64,000 nt of DNA from Litomosoides sigmodontis (Eukaryota; Nematoda; Chromadorea; Rhabditida; Onchocercidae), in contig OY718804.1 of assembly GCA_963070105.1 (NCBI GenBank), positions 3,016,817 through 3,080,816 of the forward strand. The letters are read 5' to 3'. The number at the start of each line of letters is the position of its first letter. The stretch's first letter is position 1. Both the position numbers and the translations under genes were made by a program. Below the pieces are notes generated by a model that was given only the letters and a program-made list of their open reading frames with translations, had not been told where the DNA came from and did no database searches. This document shows positions 36,395 to 51,086 of this stretch, piece after piece.

Positions 36395-37293
36395 TATTCG
36401 ACATTTCTAATGTAAACATTCCCGTTCAGGCTGAACAAAGCTTTTCAGGAGCAACTAACTAACCACTACTCTTGCGGATTACCAATAAACTTAAAACTGA
36501 CAGGACAACTGCTCCGAATTCTCTCATATTCATTCCACTCGTTAACGTCTACTATACACTCTCACCAATCATCTCCTTATGCTAACAATTATAAAACACA
36601 ATTTAAATTACATAACCCTAATTAGTAAATTAAATTAATTCATATATTTTACAAATTTTGTGCTTAACTTATGTTGAAAAAAAGAGTGGAAATAGAATAC
36701 AATTGATAATTTTTTTCACGAAAAAAAACGCATTTCATCATAAAATACATTGAATATTTATATGACAAAACTAAATTGATATTTGAAAGTGGAGAGAAAA
36801 GTATTATCACATTATCATCATTAGCTCTTTAAATTAATTTTTTTTCTGCGACAGGTAATTGCTGCAAAACAAATGAATCATCACGTTATATAAATAATTC
36901 TTTCTACCTATCTATCATCAATTTAAACTCATAAAACTCAACATTAAATCTTTCATTACAAATCTTATAATATGAGTGAACATTTACTTTTTTACAAAAA
37001 TTCAATCATATAATTTGAATTTAACAAATAAATATTAAAATAACGTCAAGTACTAATTAAACAGTTTTCTTATTTCTTTCGTTTTTTTTGAGAAAAAAAG
37101 AAATTTAAAAAGAATTTGTAGTTTTATTGATTTGAAATCTTACAATGATACAGAGAGAAGGACGTTATCACAAAAGGCACTACTTTCTCTGCTCGAAACT
37201 TTTACATATTCCTATGCTTTTGATGTTTGCTTAAAAAGCGCTTTCAAAATTGCAACGTTCATTATTTGGGGTGGTAGGTGTGTTTCAATCAAA

Positions 37294-37327
<34 letters not shown>

Positions 37328-37348
37328 ACAGACAGACAGACAGACACA
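37294..37348. repeat. (CA)n followed by (GACA)n
   Basis: A CA run of about 30 bp passes into a GACA tetranucleotide run, a compound microsatellite. Confidence 0.9.
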
Positions 37349-38121
37349 TGTACATTGCAAATGTTGCAGTTAAGAAGAGAAATCATATCATTGTTATCAC
37401 TAACTAAGTCTTTTTGGTAAATGTCATCTGTTTGTGATGTGAGATGATAACTGTACAGCAATCATTCATTCATTTCATTTCCACTGCTTTTTAAAATATC
37501 AGCCGAAATGAAGAAGCGTAATATAAAAGCTTTATTTTTCCCCTATCCTCTCTCTCTCTCTCCCTCTCTCTTGCGCTCTTTCTCGCTTTTTTTAACTTAT
37601 AAATTCAATAAATTTTATTATACCTTAAAAATATTCCATACCTTCACTATTCTATTGTATATGAATAATTCAATTATTGCAATTTCATCATTTCATTGAA
37701 TAGTTTCAAAGGGAGATTTTTCAAAAAAAAAAAAGGATATTAAGTATGTCATTGAAATGAGTGTGGAAGATCGGGTGCAAAGGTTAACTTAATTCTTTCA
37801 TCATTTTAATAGCATTTTTTAATTTTTCAATGATACAATGAATGAGTAATGCAGAGGAATTCAAATTAAGCCTAATGAGTGCTACTTAATTATTTTACTA
37901 TTTCGTGCAAAAAAAAAGCCTAAATGCTAAATGTTAAAAGTTAATGAATTTCTTTTTAAAAATAAAGGAAAAAATTCACAATGATATAGCGCAATGATAT
38001 TTTAAAATACTATTTATCATTGATATAATTAATCTTATACAACAGAATGATTAATTCATCAATTGTTTGTTAGACAATTCATCTTAACTGAGTACATTTT
38101 GTGATGGTAGCAAAAGATTGA

Positions 38122-38122
38122 C

Positions 38123-38149
<27 letters not shown>
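38122..38149. repeat. (CT)n array
   Basis: Pure CT run of about 28 bp, pyrimidines on the plus strand. Confidence 0.9.
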
Positions 38150-38153
<4 letters not shown>

Positions 38154-38346
38154 ACTCATCTCATCTATCTTCCATTCCTCATCCTTTCTACACAGTAAAT
38201 TATTTTTTGAAAAAAAAAGGCCTTGAATGTGAAATGTTTGAGAATGAATGAATATGTATTTTTAATGTGTGACCACTACTGGAATAATAGTAGCAGTGGT
38301 AATGTCACCATTCTCATTCGTTCACAACTGTGATACGATCATCGAA

Positions 38347-38348
<2 letters not shown>

Positions 38349-38385
<37 letters not shown>

Positions 38386-38386
38386 T
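38349..38386. repeat. (CT)n array
   Basis: Nearly pure CT run of about 38 bp ending in CCCTCT. Confidence 0.9.
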
Positions 38387-38669
38387 ATGCTATCATTAGC
38401 TGCTTTTCAGGTCACTCATTCCTAATAGGAAATTTTTGCTCTCTTCTCAAATCTAATGATTGTATTTCCTGAAATGAAGTAGTAAGTTAGTGGAGTAATA
38501 AAAGTTATTGATTGCCTTTTGCTAAATATTATCAATGGAACCAATCTTTTTCTTCATCATTCAACATTTTATTTTAAATTATTTTCCAATTGTTGAAAAG
38601 TTAGTTTTGCTATTAATGGATAAAAAAGTATTTTTCTGTTACACTTGAAGGTAACTTGAAAACATTTTT

Positions 38670-38708
38670 CCCTCCCTCTCTCTCTCTCTCTCTCTATCTA
38701 TCTCTCCC
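38670..38708. repeat. (CT)n array
   Basis: CCCTC leading into a CT run and a short CTAT run. Confidence 0.85.
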
Positions 38709-38834
38709 TGTTCCCTCATACATAAGATTTAACGTGACCTATGCGTTTCGTACATGTAACATTGACGTAATACACAATACTATGCTGCAAAAGAAATGTA
38801 AATTAAAAAAAAATTTTTAAGAAACATTTCGTAA

Positions 38835-38837
<3 letters not shown>

Positions 38838-38872
<35 letters not shown>
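38838..38872. repeat. (CT)n array
   Basis: Pure CT run of about 34 bp, the last of a cluster of CT arrays in 35.4-38.9 kb. Confidence 0.9.
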
Positions 38873-38874
<2 letters not shown>

Positions 38875-39223
38875 TTCTGTACAATTACAATTATAGGGGT
38901 AGTAGAATGATGGTGGTAGTGACACCATCTACAATGACATCTGATGACCGTACACTCATCACACACAAGTTGAACACAGTAATGCTATTAAATTATCTCT
39001 TTCCCTCTCTCTTCGTTAATACATTTATAAAAAGAAATAGCCAGAGAAAAAAAGACGAGTGAATGAATGAATGAATGAGCAGAGATGAGGAGTAGAATGA
39101 ATCGAACAAAGGTAATTTATCAGGTAAAATGTGAAAAAAGACACTTAGAGAAATTTCTTTCACCCAACACCCATTACGCATCGTCCATACAACGAGCACT
39201 CATCATATCTCTTTTACCTGTAC

Positions 39224-39346
39224 CTACTACCTACCTACCTACCTACCTACCTACCTACCTACCTACCTACCTACCTACCTACCTACTACCTACCTACCTA
39301 TCTGTCTATCTATCTATCTATCCATCTATCTATCTATCCATCTATA
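39224..39346. repeat. (CTAC)n / (CTAT)n tetranucleotide array
   Basis: About 75 bp of ACCT/CTAC repeats with one slip, then CTAT/CCAT variants. An open frame through it gives a Tyr-Leu-Pro-Thr periodic peptide that is not a gene. Confidence 0.92.
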
Positions 39347-40027
39347 TGTGAACCACCTCATCGGTTATGATGTGAGCTGTGCGAGAGATTTGTTTGACTA
39401 AAGAGAACGAATGAGATCGGTGGGTCGGTTGATTGTCGATCTGATGTGTAACGATGAATCTACAAAAAGGAGGAAAAAAAAGAAAAAAAGAATTTCACAG
39501 GTTACGGTAGTTTTACACCTCAATACTCGATAGCACTAAGGTAATCCAAACAAGCTAATGTGATAACTAGCAAAATCCATTCATTTACTCTCGTTTACTT
39601 GCAGGAAATAAAAATAAAAATATATAAATTTCATGTATTATTTATTTAATAAAAAATACGCACGGTTGAAAATTGATAATTGAAATTGTTGTAAAATTAA
39701 TATCTTTGGCCTTTAATTGATTAATATTTTCAATATCGGTATGACGATGATCCTATCGTATAGCTACTATCGAGTAAGCGCAGTAGTAATGCAGTAAATG
39801 TAGTTAGTCATTTGAGAATTTCAAACGAACAATTACACAAAACGAGCAATTATTAAAGGCGATCAGTTAACCTACAATACCTACTAATAATAAGTTATTT
39901 GATGATTAATTAAAATTTAATTTAAATTACATCTATCTCTCTCTTCCATGTATATTTAGCAATTAAAAGTACATTTAATTTTTTTCCTTCATTACTTACA
40001 ATTTTCAATGATACAACAATAACAAAC

Positions 40028-40078
40028 AGCAAACAACAAACAACAGCAACAACAACAGCAACAACAACAACAACAACA
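40028..40078. repeat. (CAA)n with CAG interruptions
   Basis: CAA/CAG trinucleotide run of about 50 bp on the plus strand. Confidence 0.85.
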
Positions 40079-41076
40079 CTAATGAAGTAAGCAACTAAAA
40101 AATTCTATACGGTTAATTATTAAAAATTAGAAATGAAATTTAATTAAAATTTATGACAGTGCAACAGTGTGAGGGAATTTTTTTGAGAGAATTAATATTT
40201 AATTCTCCCATCACATATGAAACTCATCCATCCATTCAGCAATACGCGTCGTCCTACGTTATCTTCTCCTGTCCTCCTCCTCCTCCTCCCTGCTGCTGCT
40301 GCTGCTGCAACTGCGGCGCTACCCGTCGTCATCATTACCATTCAACCTCAACTTCATCGTCCTCATTTCAGGTAAAAACACCGAATGTAGAAGTGTGTGT
40401 ATGTGCGGAAAACAAATTAACACCGATAGATTCCTATCTTTGTCACCTTCATCACTTCGCTCCTTCATTTTTCCTCCCAATCTTTCGCGCTCAACTTTCC
40501 TCTCACTTCTTCTTTTTACCTAAATTTCCCTCACGTCACCTCTTTCGACATAACTGAAATGCAAGTGTTGCTCCTCCTCCTCTTCCTTTTCTCCCCCTCC
40601 CCTCTTCCCACTTATCTGTCCGTAGCCCATTCAAAATCATACACAAATTACTGCTTGCTTTTTTTTTCCTTTTAGAATTATTTGTTGAAATGCAGTAGTG
40701 CGGAATGTCCTGATTTCGGCCTTCAATATCCTAAAATTCCTTCAATTCCTCCTTTTGCAGATTGCATGAGTTATTTAAAATTACAACGCCTACAATTTCT
40801 ATCACTTCTTTTTTTTGCCATTCAATAAAATGAGAAGCTAAGCTAATTGGTAAAACTTTTCATTTAGTATTCAATTTTCTCAAAACATTGCTAATTTATA
40901 GTATTTGCTAAAATTAGATTTTTTGTAAAAAACAAAAAAAAAGAGGTAATTCAAACAAAAAAGAAAAAGGAAAATTGTAAATTCTTACGGTGAAGTAATA
41001 GCTATTATATCTTACTATTGTCATTGTTTATTACTATTATTAATTATTATCATTAATAATTATTACTACTACTACC

Positions 41077-41803
<727 letters not shown>

Positions 41804-43445
41804 ATTCGTTATAGTTATTGTTATTATCATCGCCGTTATTGCTAACATCTGAATCATATTCATTACTACAGGCCATCATCACTTTCGCCAAACTATGGCA
41901 CTAGGACTTAGCTATCCTGAAACTATCAAAAAACTAAAGTTTTTCTCCGATTGCCAGTGGCACATTCAAAAACACATCCTTCAATGCTTACGGAATGATC
42001 GTTGATTCTTCTCATTCAGATGACGAATTATCAAAAACCGAATTTCGATCGTCCACCATTCTATTACAATCTCCGCTTCAGTAATATCGAATATTCTCCT
42101 ATTACTATTACTATGATTATCACTCGTATTTAATTATAATTTAGAGTTGTTCGCCACCTAATTGTTGGAAAATAAGCACAAACATTTTACACAATTTGCT
42201 AATTGTAAAGATCGATTTATAAATTGGTGTAAAAAGATTTTACAAAGTTGCACCAATCGGTCAAAACTTACGCTAATCCATTCACATATAACCAAATAGT
42301 AATAAACAATCAGTAAAAAAGAAAAACGAAATCAGATAGAATGTAAATTTGAATAAAAACTGATAAAATTTTTTAAAAAAAAAAAGTGAAGAGAAAATAA
42401 AAATTTCGTAAGGAAAAAATTGGAGAAAAAAGTGCAAGCATATACTTTTCGTCAGTTATTTCAGATTGTCACTGGATTACCTTGGTTACCTGTACAGTTT
42501 ACAAGTTATTTCATTACAGATACCACCATCATTATCATCATCATTATCATCATCGTTCACAGATAACGAGTTTCAATTGTAAGCTATAAATAACTGTTAG
42601 AAATATGATAAGTCATCTTGCAATTTCGATGGAAAATGCAGCACAACCGGAGAAGGTAACCGGAATTTCAGAAAGAATGATAATTTGAAGTGTTACAATT
42701 AAAATGTATTAATGACAATCGAAAACCCGAAAATTTTTAGGGTGCGTATGTCATCAGTGATGGTACAATAAAAGAGAGATTGATACGGTCAAATAAATTT
42801 TTAAAAATTCAAAAAAAAAATTAAGATGAAGAGAAGTACCGTGTATCGTACCGTATGTAAGTGATATTATTTAGGTAAATTTTCGTGAATTACACGATGT
42901 CAAAGTAAGTGAAATGAGACATGAAAAAGTGATTAGAAGCAAGTCATTTAAATGAAAAAAAAAAGTTTATAAAAAGCTCAAATTTCTAATTTACAGATTA
43001 GTTTAGTATCGTTTAAAATACCTATTATTTTCATTTATGTTAAAGTTTTAACAGAGAATTAGAGAAAAAAAATCAAACATGCATGCAGTGAAGAACTAAA
43101 TTAGAAGTTTAAATAAATTCAATTACACCACAACATCTATTACATTCAAATTTCTTGCAAAAAAAGATAGAAAGCAAGAGTAAGATCGGTGATAGCAATC
43201 ATATGAAAATTGTAAAAGATGAAAATGAAAAAATTTTTAAGTTTGATGAGGTGAGGAGAAATGAATGTTTTTGTTTGACGAATACTATCGCATAATAAAA
43301 ATTCCTCCGCTACTTTTTAAACGAGGATTAACAACAGACAACTGAAAATGAAGTGCTGCAGTAGTTAATGGTTGCAGCTGCAATTTATCTGTAACACTCT
43401 TTGTTACTGTTTTGTTCAGTCATTAGGAGACCAGCATTAAAGGAA

Positions 43446-43654
43446 GTTGCTGTTGCTGTTGTTGTTGTTGTTGTAGCAATGTGCTAAAAGTAGTAGTAGC
43501 AGTATTATTAATAGTACTTATTGTTGTAGTAATAGTAGTAGTAGTAGTAGTTGTTGTTATTGTAATTTTCATTGCAGTAGTTTAGTGAGGGTGGTGGTGG
43601 AACTGCTACTACTAGTAGTAGTACTAGTAGTAGTAGTAGTAGTAGTAGTTGTAC
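43446..43654. repeat. Cluster of (GTT)n and (TAG)n runs
   Basis: Interspersed short GTT, GCT and TAG trinucleotide runs, including self-complementary actactagtagt segments at 43606-43630. Confidence 0.85.
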
Positions 43655-45499
43655 TACAAATCGTCAAACAATGATGGACTCAATTACTGCACGATCAGTG
43701 GTGGCACATATTTATAGTGAACTGCCACCGGCATTATCATGATATTATTTTTGCGTTCGTTCCACAAAAGAACAAGTTAAATTTTTCGCCAATAAAATAT
43801 TTCTTCAGTACGCACTCTGTACAGCATCTCATCAAACTACTACTAACATATGAAATTCAATAGACACTTCCTTTTCCCTTTTCCCCCTTTTTTTTTTGCT
43901 ACCATATTATTACCATACCTGTTTGTGAGTAACCAATCAATGGATGATTGCAAAAAGCACTAGAAGATAATGCAAATTTTGTTTGATAAACGCTTTGAAA
44001 CTTCTGGAAGAAGATGTGCTGAGTAATTTAGTTCAGTTGATTTTATTTAGCTTAGCTTATCATTTGTTTTTTTTTTTAGGTTAGAGTTATTTTTCAAAAT
44101 GCAATAAATGAAATAAACATTTTTACTGCGAGAAGAAAATAGAATAGCAATTACATTTAATCATTGATAGATCTAACACAATCTATTCAAATTTCCATAA
44201 ATTTTTTCCTCAAGGAAAATTTGAAGGAAATTTAGAGAGAAAAAAATTGAACTGAGACAGACATACTGTGAGGGTGTTCTCATTTTACAGGCTACTTAAA
44301 TGTATCAAATATCTATTTCATCTTCGTTGAAATCTCTCCTCAATCCTAATATTGGCATGCTTGCCGCTTTGCAGCTGCTTAGTGCATTCATTCTTTACAG
44401 ACATAACTTATGAAAAGGATTCATAAACTTCCTCTCATCTCATTCAAAATCCACCGAACTACCACCATATCTCCACCACTCTTCACTCATACCAGCGGTA
44501 TGCTGGTGACAAATTCACCACAAATTTTGAAAAATTAATTTTTATAAAATAACATTTTAACTTGTATATTTTGCAAGAAACAAAAAAAAAATTTTTTTCT
44601 GAAAGCAAAATTGCTTGTTAATTTATGCATATGAGTGAAGACTGTTCATTTTACGAGTAACACACATTTACGTAACTTCCAAAATTTGAAGCCATAAAAT
44701 GACATTTGACAAAAATGAAGATAAAATGACGTTAGGATGGATTCAAATGAAATCTACTGTATAATTAATGATGTTGGCGATCAGGTTTGATCAGAAATTC
44801 TGAGGAGATGTTTTCTTTTTTTTTTTTTTGCTGATGGATGTATTGGTTGGTACGACGGTAATCATTACACAAACCTATAATATCATCTAATTATAACGTA
44901 TACGATACCAATACCAAAATATGACGTCAAATTTTTCCAACACATACCGATGGCAAAAAATCCGAAAAGGAAAAGTTAGCAAAAAAATTTATTTCAAAAG
45001 AATCTGAAACAATGAATACTATCAATTAATTGAGACAAAAAAAAAGCGTTCAGTAATTTATCGATACAACAATAGTGCTATTAATTTATTAGTATTATTA
45101 TTATTGTTGTTGCTTAAAATTTTATTTATATCATTTCAATTTACACTTTCGGGAAGCTTAGTCGAACAAAAGCTTACTAACCCATAGCTATGCTAATGAT
45201 AATTGAAAATTTTACATAGATATTTCAGCAATCATAATGATATACTATATCGGTAATTCGTTACTTTATCATACATTGAAGTGATCTTTGCACCGGAATG
45301 CATTACAAACAATACTGTCATAATAAAAAATAATGCAATTCGAATTTCAGTTCAAACACTAAACACTTTCACATTTGAAGAGATCTATTGCCAATCGTTA
45401 CAATTTGAAATTTTCTCTTTCGGATCTTTTGTAAAACAGAACGAGAACTGAATTGAATGCGTTGTTGCTGACACTATCAATGGGCTAAATCTGACGTTC

Positions 45500-45553
45500 G
45501 TATGTATGTGTGTGTGTATGTGTGTGTGTATGTATGTGTGTGTGTGTGTATGT
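45500..45553. repeat. (TG)n / (TATG)n array
   Basis: TG dinucleotides mixed with TATG units on the plus strand. Confidence 0.9.
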
Positions 45554-45691
45554 CGGTGAATGTCTCTGTAGAAGATACAAGTATATTATTATCTTGCCTT
45601 TACGATCACGCACGCCTCAACCAACTAACTAACTGTTCGTCCTATTCCACTCGTTTAGATGTACCGATGCCGTGTCCGTGCGTAAACATAT

Positions 45692-45760
45692 ACATATATA
45701 TGTGCGTGTATGTGGGTGTATACGTGCGTGTATGTGGGTGTATGCGTGCGTGTATGTTTT
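45692..45760. repeat. GT-rich minisatellite
   Basis: Units of the form gtgtatgtgggtgtatacgtgc recur about three times, a degenerate repeat of roughly 20-24 bp. Confidence 0.75.
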
Positions 45761-47022
45761 TATTGAAGCATTTTATTGAAGAATTCGCTTACGGAATAAA
45801 AGCTTAGCAATTGTCACATAGCAAAATTGCACAATTATCGTTCTTCCCGAATGCTGAATAATAGTGATAGTATAATTTTGATATTAAAATATTATCAGGA
45901 AATGATGGAAGAAGACTTGCTGTGCATCCAGCTCTTTAGCTAAAAGTATTTGATTGGAAGAGAGGAAGTAGAATTAGCGAATCGAATTTTTTTAATTAAT
46001 TCATTGAAATTTTATCCGTTGAGCAATTGATCAGTTACCGATCAACTGTAAACACAACATTCAAATTAAAATTAAACGTTTAGTAATTTTACAGAGTAGA
46101 AATAGCATTGCAAAAAAAGAGATAGGCTTTGATTAAAAATTTGAAAATTTAGTCCCTATCACCGCTAGCGCCGTTTGTACAGACGAAAAGAAGGAGAATC
46201 ACCGATCGACCGACAATTGTCCTCCGACTTCATTCACTAACGAGGATGTAAGGGAGAAGAAAAAAGTGAGGCAAAAGTTAGCTGAAAGCAAAATCAAAAA
46301 TTAGGAAAAAAAAGAGAGAGAGAGAGAGAGGAAGATATTTTCAAAACGACCATTTTCATGTCTCGTCGGTATACAATCAAAAAATTAACAATCGTAAATG
46401 ACCTTCATACAAATATTAGCGTAAAATGTTTCTCTGTTTGTTTTTTTTTCCCTCAATAATCTACCTCTTCACTACTTAATAATTTAAATCATCCATTACT
46501 TGCAATTATTGTATTAATTTAAAATATCCGATTCATGCATACAGTATTCATTTACAGTTGCCAATCCACATTAAATAGTGCGTTATGTAAATTTACAAAA
46601 TTACTTATCTGGTGCTATTACCAACATATTCCAATCACTGAACTTATTTTCAAACAAACGGATGATAGTAGCAAAAAAAAAATTAAAGAAGGGAGTAAAA
46701 AAAAAGAAGTTATGGGAAAATTTGCACCACTCATCAAACAGATGTTGAATTCGTTTCGTATAATTACACATTTAAAAAAAAAAAAAGAGGAGCATTCATC
46801 ATGGAATTCTAAATTTAGAAGTTAAAGGTCAGAAATCAATGTTACAAAAGAAATGACATATTATTGTTTGTTTGTTGAGTGAATAAACAGTGGCACCAAC
46901 AGTACCTATCACAACAGTTAAATTAAAATTAAAAAAAAAAGGATTAGACAGATTACATCTATCACACTACATCAGTAATTCAACTATTGCTAGCTAATTT
47001 GAGGAAACATTTACAGCTACTA

Positions 47023-47464
<442 letters not shown>

Positions 47465-48234
47465 AAAATTATTTGATAAAATTGATATTAAAATGATTTT
47501 AGTGAAATTCGAAAAGGCAATCATAAATAATAGGTCGTCAAAGTTGCACATACATATTATTGTCAATTTTCCTCTTCACGAGAAACAATACATTCGATCA
47601 TACTCGAAAGAGCAATAATAAGTAATTTAGTTCGTTGCTAAAAATTTCATATATTGCAGTCATTTGCATGATGAAATAGTTGTAATAATTTAAAGGTGTA
47701 ATTACGAATTAATTTTTAAATTTATGAATTACCTGAATTGGCACAAATTGTTTGAGTTAAATTGCAATATAAAGAAAAAATTAAAGCAATCGGCTAATCA
47801 CTGATATTATTATCATCGTTAAACGCTGGTCATTTGCACAGACTAAAAAAGAACAACTGCAAATAGCAAATGAAGCATCATTTACCTATGATGTTTCCTC
47901 GAATTTTAAAAAAAAAAAAAGGAAAGAAAAAAATTAAATAAAAATAAATTGAAAGGATGGAAGTAAATTAACAAAAATTAAACACACTGATGGATAATAT
48001 CCATAAATAGGTGAATTTTTTTATTTTGGATTAAAAAGACAGATTGGCAGTTCTTGGAGTAAAAGTGTTGGAGTAGATTGCATGAAAATATTAATTAGAT
48101 AACTGCACTATTGTGTAGAACTGCTATAATTCGGTTAGCGAAAGAACTATTCAATTCAAATTATTAGCAATTTAAGCAACCCTTCGGAATGAATTCAACA
48201 GCTGACGAATATTCTTAATGTGTTAAGTGATCAT

Positions 48235-48435
48235 TTCTATATTTTAAATTAAATTTCATAGTAATAGTACTACTACTACTACTAGTAGTAGTAGTAGTGG
48301 TAGTGGTAGATAGTGATAGATTGAAGTGAAATAACAAAACTTCTATATTTTAAATTAAATTTCATAGTAATAGTACTATCACTACTACTAGTAGTAGTGG
48401 TAGATAGTGATAGATTGAAGTGAAATAACAAAACT
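48235..48435. repeat. Tandem duplication of a roughly 100-bp unit with a palindromic core
   Basis: The unit begins tatattttaaattaaatttc, contains a CTA run meeting a TAG run, and ends gaagtgaaataacaaaact. It occurs at about 48237-48333 and 48344-48435. The second copy has fewer CTA and TAG units. Confidence 0.88.
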
Positions 48436-49304
48436 AATGAATGGCTAACATTAATGGAATGAAGAATTAAAGTCAAATGAGAACGAAATAGAATGAATGG
48501 AATTGGAATTTTTATATGGGTATGATCGATTAAAATTTTATTTCAGCTAAGTTAATGATAATTAGTTAAATTTAATTAAATAAAATTAATGGTTTTGGTT
48601 GATAGCATTTAATTACAAAATGCATAATTGTTAAGCAACGTAAAGCGCTAATTTAACATATTAATGAGATTTTTAAAGGGCATTGGAAAAAAAAGGAGTA
48701 ACGTTCCTTCAAATATTTCTATAGACGATTAATTGTATTGAGCATTTCACAGGCTTTACGTTACGTCTGGAAAAGGTGGATCGAACACTGCCACATATTT
48801 TTATTAAGTTAAATTTGTGAAAGGAAAAAATTTAAGAAAAACTTAAAATTACGTCAAATTAATTTTTTTATTTTAATTGTTTGTTTTAAAAGACTATTTG
48901 CTCGGAATGACGGTTTTTCATTTCATATTTATAATAAGCAAAAAAAAAAGAACAATACCTCTAAATCTTCCGGTTGAAAAATACAACTTTCCTACTTCTT
49001 TTATCAAATGATGATATGATGAAAGGATGGTATGACAAAAAAAATCAAAAAAACCTAACTTAATACTGGAATGAATTTAATGTACTTAAAATAAGTGGAA
49101 AAAATTAATATTAATTAGAGCTGGATGATAATTTTGCAAAAGAATATTACACAAATGCATGCATCGGACGTTGCTCAGATGAGAAAGGACAGATAAAAAA
49201 AAGAAAAAGTAAAATAGTACCTAAATGGAACGGAAAAATTTTTTTCCCTTTTGATTCAGTTTGAATATTAAATCAGTGATTGAAACGAATGATGAATGTT
49301 TCTG

Positions 49305-49344
49305 AAAGAGAGAGGGAAAGAGAGGCAAAGAGAGAGAGAGAAAA
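49305..49344. repeat. (GA)n purine run
   Basis: Interrupted GAGA/AAAG purine run on the plus strand. Confidence 0.8.
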
Positions 49345-49623
49345 ATTCATTTAACAGAAGCACTTCGTTTCCCCTCTTCGCTACGTATAAAATTCAAATT
49401 GAGGAGCATCTTTTACATCACATTTTATTGCTTCATCCATCTTTCCGTAGCATCCACTTCGCCTTTCCTTTTCTTTTCCTTTACATTCGCTCATTTTAAC
49501 TTTAACCTAGCTACCTTCTCGATATTTCACTTATAGCTACCAAATAACATCTCTCTCACACAATGAAAATTGACATTGAATTTTTAAAAATTTCAATTTT
49601 ACAAAACTGCATATGTTGAAGTA

Positions 49624-49866
49624 GAAGAAGAAGAAGGAGGAGGAGGAGGAGGAGGGGGAGGAGGAGGGGAGGAGCAGGAGGAGGAGCAGGAGGAGGAGGA
49701 GGGGGAGGAGGAGGGGGAGGAGGAGGGGGAGGAGGAGGGGGTGGAGGAGGAGGAGGAGGAGGAGGAGGGGGAGGAGGAGGGGGAGGAGGAGGGGGAGGAG
49801 GAGGGGGAGGAGGAGGGGGAGGAGGAGGGGGAGGAGGAGGGGGTGGAGGAGGAGGAGGAGGAGGAG
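49624..49866. repeat. G-rich polypurine minisatellite, about 240 bp
   Basis: After an AAG/GAA lead-in, GGA units form a 12-bp higher-order repeat (gggggaggagga) present many times, with a few T and C interruptions. No pyrimidine occurs for long stretches of the plus strand. Confidence 0.95.
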
Positions 49867-50744
49867 AAACAATGATATTAAAGTAAATAAAAAGATCAAT
49901 GAAAATTGTAAAAGTGTTACAAAAGTGTGAAATGTTAAAGTAGTAAAACGATAATAAAAATAAATACAATGTATATTTCAGTTGCTGGAAAAAAAATTCA
50001 AAATAAAAAGGAAATAATTTAAATGAAAGATAAAATGACAACTCTACATCTCTCTAATCTCATTTCATCCTCTCTTTCTCTCTCTCTCTCTTGCTCTTTC
50101 TCCCTTCTATTTTGTGGCTAAAGGAAAAACTTATTTCGGAAATGCTAAAAAAAAGAGTTAAAAGAGATTAAGTATGGGATTTCATTGGATGTAAATGATT
50201 GTTGAACAATTGATAGATCAAAAAAAAAAGCAAATATGTTGAATGAAAAGTAATCTTCGAGTAACTGATAAGTAAATTATGCAGTAAATTAGAATATTAG
50301 AAGAGTGAAGGGAATTACTTTTGTCATTTCACTTTCACAAGCACAATTTATCCAATTAAATTGCATTTAATTTTTTTTTTCACCCTTTCAAATAGGTAAA
50401 TCATTGGAGTATTCTTGCTAGCTAAAAACTTTCATCTTCATTTCACTCTTTTTTTTTCCTCAAATAGTATGAGCAAGCATTATCAATCATTTTACTCCAT
50501 TTCTCTCCGCTGCTCCTCCCATCAGTTAAACTACTGGTAGTTTAAAATTACTTCGTCCCACTATTTTCATACAACACTGAAATGGGTAAGCGTGGTGTTT
50601 CGGTAGCGGAAAGGGTAAACGGAGAAAGGTTGGATGATAAACAGAAGAGAGCTAACTGTAAACACACATAGATAAATTTATGAAATAAAAATGGAGTGAT
50701 GTGGAATGGTTGAAAAATGTGACGTAATGATAATAGATGAAGGT

Positions 50745-50878
50745 AGAGGATAGGATAGGATAGAATAGGATGATGGTATATGTAAACTATTGAACTTTGG
50801 ATGATTACAATGATAAGAATAAGAATAATAATAGTAAAAATAATAATATGATAGAATAGAATAGGATAGGATAGGATT
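50745..50878. repeat. (GGATA)n pentanucleotide runs
   Basis: Two short runs of ggata/gaata units, at about 50745-50771 and 50850-50877, flank a stretch of ATA/ATG repeats. Confidence 0.8.
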
Positions 50879-51030
50879 GAAAGTTAGAAACCAATGGAAA
50901 TTTGGGTAATAATAAATAACAAAAAAAAATTCAAGTAATGAATTTTTGGATAGATGCAGGCATCTGATACATTGAGTAAATTCAGCTGAAACAATATATG
51001 AAGCAAAAGGTTTGAGCAGCTAATAACTCT

Positions 51031-51041
51031 TACCCTCTCCC

Positions 51042-51083
<42 letters not shown>
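51031..51083. repeat. (CT)n array
   Basis: CCCTCTCC units pass into a pure CT run of about 35 bp. Confidence 0.92.

Positions 51084-51086
<3 letters not shown>

Noticed and set aside
40153..40557. 134-residue plus-strand frame with polyPro and polyCys
   Set aside because: Its only striking parts are CCT and TGC trinucleotide runs; no domain or splice partners identified.
41873..42006. Short frame after an acceptor-like site, containing MALGLSYPETIKKLKF
   Set aside because: Single short frame without recognisable family, start context or partner exons; kept out for lack of support.
49537..50041. Proline-rich 161-residue frame on the minus strand
   Set aside because: Produced by the GGA-rich polypurine tract; flanks are noncoding in composition.
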